DNA from: Flectonema sp. DT1601
Lineage: Eukaryota; Euglenozoa; Diplonemea; Diplonemida; Diplonemidae
Direction: 5' to 3'
Assembly (NCBI GenBank): GCA_964019425.1
Contig: OZ025784.1
Location: 434,001 to 498,000 of the forward strand
DNA length: 64,000 bases
The notes under the pieces are model-generated. The model did not search any database and was not told the origin of the DNA. It saw only the letters and a list, made by a program, of their open reading frames with translations. A program made the translations under genes and the position numbers. Shown one piece after another: positions 1 through 10,487 of the stretch; within the stretch, counting starts at the first letter, position 1; each line of letters begins with the position of its first letter.

Positions 1-2216
1 CTACCTCCTCGTACAGCAACGCGGGGTGGAGATCCAGGGATGCCTTCCACAACTACTGTGGTGATCGAATTAATTGGGGGGACTATAATTGGAGATCCGA
101 CTCTATCGTCTGGAAGTAGTTCCTGAAAGTGACCAGATGACGGTGTGACTAAAGGCTCTACAACTACTTCACCTCCACCAGGACCACTCGGTGGTTGAGG
201 AATAGCATTTGGAACGCTAGTCGGTATCATTACTGGTGTTGTTCCAGGTGTTTGAGCTGCAGCTTTTACTTCAGAAGGTGGATGTGAAACAGTTTGATGT
301 ACCTCTTCAATGATGACACTATCAACTCCAGGAGTTGGTTGTATTGGTGAATCTTGAACTATACTTTCTGCCTTCCTGTTATCAGGTATTTGCATATCGA
401 TACTACTTTGATCAATCACAGGTTCTACTTCTACAGGAACTCCTACCTGATCAACTACAGCGGGAATATCCTCAACAGGGACGTCCATTACTAAATTAGC
501 TTCAGTTGCTGGTGTAGCTTCGCGGCTTGCAGCAGGAGTACCACCCTTCTTCTTATCAACGTTGATATTAATATTTATTAAAAGAGGCTTTCCTGCAGAT
601 GCCTGAGGTCTCTTCCAGTGGCTCTTACTCGTTGCAATGTTGTAGAAGTAAGGTCTTCCTTCAGGTGTGTGATAGCATTTCCATCCTTCAGGTAGTTTGT
701 CCAGATTGTTATTTGGATCGATGACTGCATTTGATGGCTGTCGATGAGGTTGTTGATGAGGTGACTTAGCAGAAGGCAGAGATGGGGTTTTATTAACTGG
801 ACTTATCGGAGGTGGGAATCCATTAGGATCAGCGAGGTTACCTTGAACAATACTATAATTAGTTGACACTCCTGACACTCGACGTTCAGCAAGGTACGGA
901 TCAGAGTTGAGTGGAGTAGTTCGAGGGGCACCACCTGATGATGCAGAAACTCCGTAGTTTCCTAAATTCCAATCTTGTTGATCTAAATCTATCGCTTGAG
1001 ATTCAACATCGATCGTATTTATATAACATCCTTTGGTATCACTTCCATTTGAAGGTGTTTGTTTTGGTCCATCAGACTGCGCGGATTGAAATCTCTGTGG
1101 AGGTGGTCCTCCTGCACTTACCTGCTGCTGAACTGGTGCTGCCGGTAATCCGGATTCCGCAGCCTGAAGTAATCCTCCCTGAAGCTGTTCAACTGGTGTT
1201 TCAAAAACATCGTCGTCAACACTTCTTACGTTATTTCTTAACATTAATTCTAAGTCTTCATTATGTTGAAGTACTTCTTGTTGTCTGATTGATAAATCTT
1301 TTACTATCCTCATTATGTCACTACTCAATGTTGGCCAATCAACATCATCGCCAATCGGATGAGAACTTGAAAATGGAGGAGGAGGAATAGTAGTAGAAGT
1401 AGACGTCCTATTAGTGACGTCATGTCCATTTGATTGAGCAGCAATACTTTGAAGAACGAGTGCATGAAGATCAGTCGGTTGTTGAATAGGAGGAAGTTGT
1501 TTTGATAAAGGAATATCCCAGGCATCGATTCCTTTCCCTTCTGCTGATCTAACTGTCGCAGCAGCCAGTTCTGCGAAGTGAATTGGAACTCCAAGCGGCT
1601 GAGCACTCGGTGTTACTGCAAGTGATTGCCCAATTCCTCGACTACTACGGCTACTCTTTCTTGATAGTGATGGTTGCTGTTGTTGCTGACCTCTAAGAAC
1701 TGCAATAATATGATTCACTAACTCTGACTCTGACAATACTTTTTTCCCAGACTGTGAAGGTTGTGACTGCGTAAGATGAATAGCCTGATTTGGGAGAACA
1801 CTATCAGGCCGCGCCATACTTTCTGTACACATTGGAGCAGCAACAACATCGTAGTGTGACAAAGTATTCATCGGTGGCGGTGGTGGAGGCGGTGACGGAA
1901 TAGGGCTCCAGTTTTTCCGCTTCTCAGAAGGCGAGATGCTCGCTCTGTTAACGGATTTCAACTCTCCGTTTACGCGGGTTAATTCCTGTTGAAGTCTTCC
2001 TACTTCAATTCTCTGACTCTCAATTACGTGATCAGCTAGGATCTGATGAGCGAGAAACTTTGCGTTACCTGGCGAGATCATCTCCTGGGAAATGCCAGAC
2101 TTTTGTAAGATCTGCGCTGCTAAATGTGCCGCCTGCTCTTGAGTCTCCACTGCAAACCCTGGCTGGCCAGGGGCTGGCGCCACCGATGAACGGCAAGAGC
2201 CTCCGTCTGCGGCCAT
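1..2216 (-). CDS. WW-domain, proline/glutamine-rich protein (3' end beyond window)
   Basis: Reading the minus strand from the ATG at 2216 gives an uninterrupted frame of 738 codons that leaves the window without a stop, so the gene is partial. The start has a good context (CAAGATGGCC) and lies just after an acceptor-like CTTAACAG. The product is mostly low complexity: a short helical stretch near residues 40-80, a run of prolines near 105, glutamine and serine stretches, then one clear WW domain at about residues 508-537 (begins LPEGWKCYHTPEGRPYFYN, second tryptophan in HWKRP). WW domains bind proline-rich or phospho-Ser/Thr-Pro ligands, so a scaffold or nuclear adaptor role is likely. The tail is rich in Pro, Val and acidic residues. 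No catalytic domain is seen. A GTAAGT inside the frame near 1110 could be a donor, but the frame stays open through it. Confidence 0.85.
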   Translation of the reverse strand, partial: MAADGGSCRSSVAPAPGQPGFAVETQEQAAHLAAQILQKSGISQEMISPGNAKFLAHQILADHVIESQRIEVGRLQQELTRVNGELKSVNRASISPSEKRKNWSPIPSPPPPPPPMNTLSHYDVVAAPMCTESMARPDSVLPNQAIHLTQSQPSQSGKKVLSESELVNHIIAVLRGQQQQQPSLSRKSSRSSRGIGQSLAVTPSAQPLGVPIHFAELAAATVRSAEGKGIDAWDIPLSKQLPPIQQPTDLHALVLQSIAAQSNGHDVTNRTSTSTTIPPPPFSSSHPIGDDVDWPTLSSDIMRIVKDLSIRQQEVLQHNEDLELMLRNNVRSVDDDVFETPVEQLQGGLLQAAESGLPAAPVQQQVSAGGPPPQRFQSAQSDGPKQTPSNGSDTKGCYINTIDVESQAIDLDQQDWNLGNYGVSASSGGAPRTTPLNSDPYLAERRVSGVSTNYSIVQGNLADPNGFPPPISPVNKTPSLPSAKSPHQQPHRQPSNAVIDPNNNLDKLPEGWKCYHTPEGRPYFYNIATSKSHWKRPQASAGKPLLINININVDKKKGGTPAASREATPATEANLVMDVPVEDIPAVVDQVGVPVEVEPVIDQSSIDMQIPDNRKAESIVQDSPIQPTPGVDSVIIEEVHQTVSHPPSEVKAAAQTPGTTPVMIPTSVPNAIPQPPSGPGGGEVVVEPLVTPSSGHFQELLPDDRVGSPIIVPPINSITTVVVEGIPGSPPRVAVRGG

Positions 2217-2607
2217 CTTGCCTCTGTTAAGGAGAAGATATTTTATTAAGCTGATGCGATAAAATCAAAATCCTAATCACAACAATATCTTAATTGAGAA
2301 CACCTGTCTGAGTAAAATAACAAACTCATCGAAGCCAAAAGAAATCAGAACTTTCAAATGCCCACAAGTAGGCGATACAACAACATTGAATCAACAAACA
2401 AACATAATAAAATAATAATACAAGGTCAACAAATAGTCCTCAAAGGACAATAATTAAATAGAGGGGAATGTAAAGCACAACTAAGGAGGTGCAAGAAGCT
2501 ATTTTGCCCCTGCGTTTTTTTTTTCTTTTTTCTTCTTTTTTTCATTTTTTTTTTCATTTAAACAACAGTAATAAACAATGAAGTGGTCGAGTAGATAATA
2601 TTTCCGA
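2217..2607. other. Gap: 5' leader of WW gene / 3' flank of Ala-rich gene
   Basis: AT-rich sequence with a T-rich tract near 2515-2560. On the minus strand an acceptor-like CTTAACAG sits just before the WW gene ATG. No gene seen. Confidence 0.6.
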
Positions 2608-3942
2608 CTAGTTAAGTCTCAACAACCTTGTAGGTGGGGAGATGATAGTCGGGGACCCTGCGAGGGCAGCAGCATGTACGGCGGTAGTTACAGCAGCTGT
2701 CTCGTTAGCGCGAGCAACTTGGTGCTCTGAGTGGGCTGCCTGAGCTCTGGTTGTTGTAAACGCGTAGTTTGCAGACTCAGCGTTAACTACTTCAGCCGCA
2801 GCAGTCTTTACAACACCAGCCTGAGCTTCTACAGCTTTTGCGCGGCTCAGATCAACCTCCGCTCTCGACGCGTCAACATGGGCAGTGGTAGCAAACTGTC
2901 TGCTGTGGTCAAGGTGAACTCTTGCATGAAGCTCGTGTTGCTGAGATGCTGCGAACTCTGCTCTGGCTGAGGCATTTCTTACCTTTGAGGCACCTAAACC
3001 TGCGGCAGTCTGAGCACCAACCTGTCCTGACATAGCGAGTGCCGCCTGAGCATCAGCTGCTGAAGCCTGCTGAAGACGTTGTACGTTAAGTGCGCTGTTT
3101 GCCTGAGCGTTGGCAATCGCCTGACCAGCAGCACAATTTCTGGCAGCCGTGATGGCGGCGTTTACATTTGCGCGGGCAGCAGCGGCCATGGCGTTGGCTT
3201 CCTCAGTTTCACGGTTGGCAGTAAGAAGAGCCATCTGAGCGGCTTTTTCTCTCTGAATCGCGTCGCGTGCGAATGCAGAAGCAGCTGCTGATTCGTTTGC
3301 AACGATTGCTCGTCTGTTCTCAGAGGTAGCAGCTAATTGTTCAACTTCAGCTAGTCTAGCCTTGGCAGCGATGACGGCGGCGTTGGCATCATCAGTGGCG
3401 GTAGTTGCAACAACTTCTTGATTGCTGGCGTGAGCTGCATGAGATCCAGCGATGACGGCTCTCGTGTGCTCATTCGATGCGATGGCGTACTTGTTTGCGA
3501 TTTCAGTTTCCTGAACATGATGACGAATCGTGTTCACGGTAACTTCTCTATCAGTTGAAGCAGCTCTGATGGCTGCCGCATTTGCTCCGTGTACAGCATC
3601 CGTGTGAACAGCAGCAGCGTGAACATTAGCGGTGTTGGCATTGGCGAGGTTTGCATGGCGCATGGCAGTTTCTGTGTTGAGTGCTGAAGACCTCACTACT
3701 GATGCAGCGTGAGCTGCTCCAGCAACATGGTCATTGTTAATAGCTGCTGCGGTTCTCATTCCTGTAATCGCAACTGCGTTATCAGCTGTACGAGCTCCCT
3801 GCTCAGCAGCCATACATTGTCCTCTTGCAACTTGTGCGTGGTTAGCCAACACACTCGCTGCTGCTGCTCCTGGGTGTGAAACAACCGGAGCGACAACTGG
3901 CCTTCCAGCCAAATCAGTGGTAGCAACAACTGGTAGAGACAT
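2608..3942 (-). CDS. Alanine-rich, probably all-helical protein of unknown function
   Basis: A single-exon frame of 444 residues ending in RLLRLN-TAG. It is strikingly rich in Ala with Asn, His, Val, Thr, Glu and Arg, and has almost no Pro or Gly after residue 60, apart from the last few residues. That pattern suggests one very long amphipathic helix or coiled coil. I see no signal peptide, membrane span or known domain. Segments such as ANLANANTANVHAAAVHT show a loose spacing of small apolar residues but no strict heptad. The coding DNA is clearly richer in G and C than its AT-rich flanks, as expected from Ala codons. Function unknown; a filament, cortical or surface-coat role is only a guess. 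The start follows an ATTACAG acceptor-like site about 35 bases upstream. Confidence 0.75.
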   Translation of the reverse strand: MSLPVVATTDLAGRPVVAPVVSHPGAAAASVLANHAQVARGQCMAAEQGARTADNAVAITGMRTAAAINNDHVAGAAHAASVVRSSALNTETAMRHANLANANTANVHAAAVHTDAVHGANAAAIRAASTDREVTVNTIRHHVQETEIANKYAIASNEHTRAVIAGSHAAHASNQEVVATTATDDANAAVIAAKARLAEVEQLAATSENRRAIVANESAAASAFARDAIQREKAAQMALLTANRETEEANAMAAAARANVNAAITAARNCAAGQAIANAQANSALNVQRLQQASAADAQAALAMSGQVGAQTAAGLGASKVRNASARAEFAASQQHELHARVHLDHSRQFATTAHVDASRAEVDLSRAKAVEAQAGVVKTAAAEVVNAESANYAFTTTRAQAAHSEHQVARANETAAVTTAVHAAALAGSPTIISPPTRLLRLN

Positions 3943-4931
3943 TTGTTTAATTAATAAGGTTTGATGAGGTTCGATAATTACCTGTAATATTATAATAAAT
4001 AACTACTTCTAAACAATTAACAACGACATCCTAAACAATCCTCTCTCCTGTCTAAGCATAACCACTTGCATCTAATGAGGAGGAAATAAAAAGATAATAA
4101 AAATTGATTGACAATTTTAAAGATGACATTCTCATTCAACCGATTGAGCTTTTATCAAAAGAATTTTTTAAAAAAAAAAGAAAAAAATGAAGAAGGGATT
4201 GGTATCAATAAAAGGGGGATGAACATATTAACCAAAAAAATCTTTACTTACTTCACAAAGTGTTCTAACCTGACGTATAACCACCAATTCATTGATCGCA
4301 GATATTCATTTTTTAACTAAAAAATTATTGTTTTGTTAGAAAAGCTTGAAATCGATGGCTGGGCAATTAACTAACCTACACAACACGCACACACTAAGAA
4401 CTTTCAGCAAGAAAGTATCGCAGAATACCACTACCAAACACAAACAGAGAGAACGCTTCTGCGACTGTTACTCCCAGCCGCTACAGATTTATATAAAGCA
4501 AAGAATCTCATGTATGAGAATCTTTGCTTTGCTTGCTCACTGATGATAAGACGAAACTAATGGTTTCTGTTCTTTTTTCTGTTCTTTTTTTTTTGTTTGT
4601 TTGTGCACGAAAACCATAAACTGTGAAAAGCTAAAGAGGAATACCTGTTGAAAAACATCCTTTTTTTTTTTTTTTTTTTTCTCTTTACAAATTCCACGTT
4701 GAACTTGACCATGAAAAAAATATAACAAAAAAGGTGCACAACTATGGATTTTTCTTTTTTTGAGGAAAAAAAAGAAAAAAAAAAAAAAAAAAAAAAGGAG
4801 GAGGAGTATGTGTGTAAGTAAGGGGAAGACATGACTTTGAAAGAAATGACCAAAAAACAGGCTTACTGTTTGAGTAAGTAAGCTACTAGTAGCAAGTCAG
4901 ATGGAAGGGTAAAATCGAATAAAATACCCAA

Positions 4932-4966
<35 letters not shown>

Positions 4967-6183
4967 TACCGGCCTAAAATTACACCGAACCTGTGCTACT
5001 GGGATTGGGTCACGGTCACCACGAATTTTTGTGGGTTTCGACCAGGTATTACCCATACAGCCATAAAGGTTCAGAGTGTAACCACCTAAAATACTACAGA
5101 CGTCACAAGCGACAGACAGGGGCAAGAGAAATCCAACATCATGAATCTATAAAATAGTGATACAGCTCGGTATGTGCACTGGCTCACCTAACGAAAAAGG
5201 AATTGATTTATTTGCAAGCGTGTAAACCACAGCCATTTTTTTTTTTTTTCCCCTTCTTTTTTTTTTTAAAAAGCAGGCTAAGGAGTAACAAAATAATAAC
5301 GAGGAAGGAATCTGACAAAGAATGGCGCACGTACAAACAACGAATATGTTAATAATTACGGGCAGAGAACAAGAGGGGGAATAACTTAATGAAAACATGC
5401 ATAAGTATCAAATCAACAAACAGAGTCACAACTACTCATTTTCAGTGACCAGTAATATTAATAAAAAACTAACCAACTGAAAATAAAACTAGTTATAAAG
5501 TGATAAATATCATTAACCAAATACGCACAATAAAAAAAAAAAAAAAAAAGAGGAAGAGTGATATAACTAAATCTAACAGAAGCCAACAATCATGCAGAAA
5601 TATTCTATTCCTCGTATCTGGGAAAGAAAAGTTTCCAGGAATCAGTGTATGCTTCTAACTCAACCTTCACTCAAATCACAGAAACAAACGCATCGAACCT
5701 AGGAAACGTAACATTAAAAAAATTAAAAAAAAATTTTGAAAAGTGTAATCAGAATAAGAAAAAGACAATATGAGAATTTAACAAAATAATAATTCTTTTT
5801 TTTGTTTATTTTTTTTTTTTTTTTTGTGTGCGCGCTCGCCAGCAGGAACAAAAAAAAAAAAAAAAAAAAAAAAAGAGGGAAAAAAAAAAAAAAAAAAAAC
5901 CGTGATTGCTATACTCGTTATTAGAAACATTAATAATACAAAAACGAATAAAAAAAAAAATATTTATTATTATTATCGATAATTCAGGTAAACAGACATC
6001 AACCCATCGGAGTAACCAAAACAGAGACATGTATGCAGGAAAAAAAAAAGACAAAGCAACTTCCGTTACAATAAAGTTAAAAGAAATATATGGCTGGATG
6101 AGGAGGAGAGGAACGCGATATAACGGCAGAAACGGGCTGGGCCAAGGGAACAAAAAAAAAAAAAAAAAAAATGAAAAAAAAAA
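3943..6183. other. Gap: AT-rich, homopolymer tracts, one GC-richer block
   Basis: No convincing gene. It holds A or T runs (for example 4783-4796, 4937-4963, 5850-5874), a near-perfect 17-base inverted repeat at 4495-4530, and a palindromic TATA-like TTATATAA at about 4488-4495 that could serve the Ala-rich gene. A unique GC-richer block lies at 4964-5125. On the minus strand a GAA-GTAAGT donor-like site (~4255) and the ATTACAG near 3980 could bound a 5'UTR intron of the Ala-rich gene. Confidence 0.5.
4495..4530. repeat. Inverted repeat (17-base arms, 2-base spacer)
   Basis: AAAGCAAAGAATCTCAT is followed after two bases by ATGAGAATCTTTGCTTT, its reverse complement with one mismatch. It adjoins the TATA-like sequence at 4488-4495, so it may be promoter-proximal. 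Confidence 0.7.
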
Positions 6184-9100
6184 CTAACTAATAAGAAATG
6201 GTTCTAATCTCAAAGCTTCTACACTAACACGGTCATTGGGATCAAGACGAAGACAGTTCCTGATCATCGCAACTACATCAGCAGGTTGCTTCTCAGGAAC
6301 AACAGGAATAACAGACTCATGTTGAATACTTAAATTGTACATAAATCTGTGAGCCGAATATGATCCAGTTGCTGGTAGCGGATACGTCACGTCAGACTCA
6401 AATAGAGAAATGATAATAATACCAACTGCCCAGATATCACTCGCTTTACAAATCTCACCTCTTGCTGCTTCGGGAGGCATGTATTTCGGTGTTCCCATAG
6501 TACCAGTTCCTGATTCTGCCATTTTATTTAACTTTGCTGCGGCTCCAAAGTCTGCTAGCTTACATCTGCCGTCAACCATCATCATGACATTGTGAGGTTT
6601 CATGTCTCTATGAACTATATTCATTGAGTGTAAGAATGTCAATCCTTCTACAATATCAATTATATATCTTCGAATCGAAGCGTGGGGTAGTTGCCTATAG
6701 GGTGAATATGTTTATGTTTGTTTATTACCAATTATCTATATAAAAAAAATTACAATAATTTCATACCCAGGACCGAATTCCGATATGACGGTCTGCAAGG
6801 AACCTCCAGGAAGGTATTCCATAACAATCTGTGTTTGTTGTTATATAGAGGATTTATTATTTTATTTTCATAAATAATAAACAAAAAAAAAAAAAAAGAG
6901 AAATAGACGTACCATCACAAAGTTATCGACAACAGCGCTCGAAAGGTAGGTAACTATATTGTCGTGGTGTAATTCATTCATAAGCGATGCTTCTCTTATT
7001 AAGTCGTCGAGTTGCTTTCTGTGACTAATTTGACTTCGTTTTCCTCTCGGAGTTTGTTGAATTTTAAGACCCGGAAGTTGAATAGCCTTTATAGCAACCA
7101 ACCCTCCCACGGCATCCATTCCAAGCCAAACTTCACCGAAAGCTCCTCGACCAAGGTTCTTATTCGATCGTTGCCACATAGTACTTTTTGAGTCTATAAA
7201 GATCGTTGATGGTTCTCTCCTGTGGGATGTCGGACTTGCACCAGAGCTTGGAAGGCTAGCCGGAGGCATGACACCCCAAGCCGTTAGTTGGTCTGTGTTT
7301 GCTGCTATTTCTGCGTCTTTTATCGCGCCTCTCAGTGCTTTCATTTCGTAAGTTCCATCAGCGATTGCTCTTAGCTGTGCAGAACCAGAAGAATCTCCAG
7401 TAAATATCTGCTGCTCTTCTTTTAGACTGTGAACCGATCGTCTTGCTGACCGCTCAGTTTCTGTCAAATCGCCCTCGACTAATTCCCACTGTATAAATCG
7501 TCTTGGTATTGGGTGAGTAGTTCCTTGTTCTTGTAGATGTTTTGCATACTGCAGTAATCGTATTGCTTGTCTATCAAATCCCTTGTCAACTAACTGCGTA
7601 AAGTGTTCTATCGCTCGAGAGTATTTACCCTGTCGGAGGAGACTAAAACCTTTTGTGAATTGAGTGTTTCCTTCAGTGATTTTAGCTCCAAATGCACTTT
7701 TTAAACCCAACAACTCAAATACTGGTTCTGGTTTACCCACAGAAGCTGCAGAGAAATAGACAAGTTCAATTGGTCTGGTTAGGTATTGATGCTTGATAAC
7801 ATCTTGTACTTTGTCTGATAACATTATACGAGCGTCTAATCGATGGCTTAAATGACAAAGTGAAACCGCCTGTTGAATACAATTTGAAGAACTCACAGAG
7901 CTAACACCGTTGACGTATCCCTGTGAGAATAAACCTGAGCTTAGAGCAATTGCCCATGATGCTCCAGCAGCTTCATACTTCCTTCTGTGTGACAGTAATG
8001 AAGAATGGATTTGAACAGCGCAATGTCCACCCTGTTGAATATAATTAGGACACGGCTGTGCTCCATTAAACGTTGCAATCACTGTGAGATCATTACACGA
8101 TTGAACTGAACCTTTTCTGTTTACGATTCTGTCGCAGACAAGAGCGAAGAAAGATCCCGCGAACTGTGCGATATCTGAATGAGGTCGAGGAGAGCTCTGC
8201 ATGACTTCAACAGCAAGACAGAGGATCGGTTTTGCAGCTCCAAAAATGAAATTTTGAGGACCAGAATGTGGTGATGATGGAGGCGTATATCCCGCACTCG
8301 ACAAGTCTGAGACTGTCGCACTACTGGAGGCCGACTGACAGTCTTTGTCTGGTTTACTCTGACGTTGAGCTGTATTATATCCACTAATGATTCTACTATA
8401 AAGTGGATACAGAGTACTTGATACTCGAAGTTGCCTCGGACTTAACTGCAATCCAGCTAAGTCCTGACTCTCCTTCTGATGATTTGAGAAATGTTCAACT
8501 GTGTCAGCAAGCTGTCCAAGTTTCATAGCATTAAACTTCAAGGCATGCGATACCAACAGTGGGATTCCTACTAATATTATGGTACGGGTGACGCCTGCTT
8601 GGATGCTGTAGTTCAAATCCCCAATTTCAGAATTTATTTGATGAAAACTCAGAGTTTTTGAAACCGTCAAACATGATCGTAAAACCACCCAAACAACACA
8701 AACCGTCACCAATATCGGAAGCATGGCTGCCGAATGAGGACTAATGACTTGACACATTATCGTTGGAAATAATAAAAGTGTCCATAATTCATGTTCACAA
8801 TGATTGATTGCATCAACGGAAATAATTGATACGGTCAGAAGTACAATCATAACTCTCCACGGAGGATGATGTTGAGTCCTTACCCAAACCATGAACACCC
8901 CAAACCATGATATGGATAACACACCTGCTGGTATCAAGTTGTAGTAAAGACCAAGTATGGAAGTCCATGTCGCGAACAAAATCGATATGACGCTGACTAA
9001 AACCATCGGTATAGTCATCGGTAAATGTTCTGACGGGTCATCAACCAACTCAAGACAATCTTGTAATGTCACGACGTGACTAACAATGTCAGAACGAGAA

Positions 9101-10017
9101 GCTGATCTTGATCCAAGTCGTGGTCTCGTTCTAATGTTTGTCCCTTCTGCTTCACTTAACATTTCCCATTCTTTTAAAAGAGATTCGTTAGTACAATAGT
9201 TTCCTGAGATGTAACTGTTGTTGGTTGAGTTGACTTCACTACATGAGATGTCCCTGAGATCGATTATAATAATTGACTGTGATGGGATCACACCTGATCT
9301 TCTTGGTGTTGAGTCAACAACTTGAACTTTTATCTCACGGCAGATATCACTAACAGGAACAGAATCAATCCTTGACGATACGAACATTGCTAAGGCGTCG
9401 AGAGGAATAATATCAAACACTTCAGAAGACGCAGCAATCACGAACTGATCACATCTCTCAACTCTCAAAACTGATACTTCCGGAATCGCAATAATAGGAC
9501 TTTGTCCTGGTAGTTCAACATTCTTAAATTGACTAAAACCAAAACATCTCGAAACAGGAACAGCTTCAGTTAGTCCAGCAACAGTAACACCAGTAGGTAC
9601 AATTAGACCTCCCTGACTTATTATTCTTCTTCTTTCTGTCTCTTGGCTTGGATAATGAAGTTTTGTTAAATTCATTGGACGGTTATGCCTCATTAAAAAA
9701 GCTCCACAGCATCCGATATTCGCACTTATCACAAATCGATTTGTTACGACTAAGACAGTAGCAGAACATCCTCCAGAATATTCGATCATCGCTTCGTCGA
9801 TTTCAGCAAAGATAGCTCGTAGGTCTGTTGCTATTTGTGAAGGGTCGTCGGTAACTCTTAGGTTTTGTAAGTATTTGCCTACTGATTCTGAAACTTTTGC
9901 TCCTACAACTCCACCGTGGCTGTCCACTACTCCGCCGTACCATCCCCCAGCTTCTTCCAAAATTCCATTAAATGAGGTTCCATTTCCTTCAGATGCAACT
10001 CTTGCCGATGAATCCAT
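6184..10017 (-). CDS. Membrane STE-type kinase with pseudo-PP2C and pseudo-cyclase domains
   Basis: Three exons: 6913-10017, 6767-6828 and 6184-6694 (introns GTACGT...CACAG and GTATGA...TATAG), giving 1225 residues. Order: PP2C-like domain, residues 20-255 (VVDSHGG for DGHGG, NIGCCGA for NxGDSRA, AASSEVFD for ASDGLWD, so metal Asp residues are lost); about six hydrophobic spans, 335-495; a class III cyclase-like fold, 596-775, without the metal Asp pair; a short helical segment, ~783-845; and a C-terminal Ser/Thr kinase. The kinase looks active: LGRGAFGEV (955-963), VAIK Lys977, Glu1009, HRD ~1084, DFG ~1104, PPE for APE. It is closest to MAP3K/STE11-type kinases. Inference: a membrane sensor kinase using two catalytically dead modules as regulatory domains. 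Confidence 0.88.
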
Positions 10018-10407
10018 CTCAAGTTTGCATTTGAAAATTTAATTTATTTGTGTTTTGAGAGCGTGGTGTATATTTGTGTTTTATATTTTTAACAAGTGAC
10101 CAGGCTTGTTTTTTTTTTTTGTTCTCTTTGAGAGGATAAGATAAATAATAATAATAAAAACACTACTCAGAACTCACTAGTTTAGCATCCATCTCGTTGT
10201 ATGTGAACTGACATTTTATATAAATTATTTAACTAAACAGAAGTTGAGTCTCTTATCACGTCAAAACAATAATTCTACCTTTCATCGAAAGCTTTGTCTT
10301 TATTTTTTTTTTAAATAAAATTAATGGGAATCCTCTCTTTTTCGAAAAAGAAAAAGAGGAAGGGGGAAAATGAAAAAATAATTCTATGAATGAGGGTACC
10401 AAGGGGG

Positions 10408-10440
<33 letters not shown>

Positions 10441-10487
10441 GTTTCACGAAAAAATTACATAAATTCAAAGTCGGAATACTAAGTTAT
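10018..10487. other. Gap between LRRC40-like and kinase genes
   Basis: AT-rich with a 30-base A run at 10408-10437. Nothing coding. On the minus strand, the kinase ATG is preceded by a short overlapping upstream ATG (ATG CAA ACT TGA). Confidence 0.6.

Noticed and set aside
4964-5125. 5S rRNA, tRNA or SRP RNA
   Set aside because: The GGCTACCGGCC start on the plus strand and a GGTCGAAACC box on the minus strand looked suggestive, but there is no acceptor stem, the box spacing is wrong, and the SRP helix 8 bases are absent.
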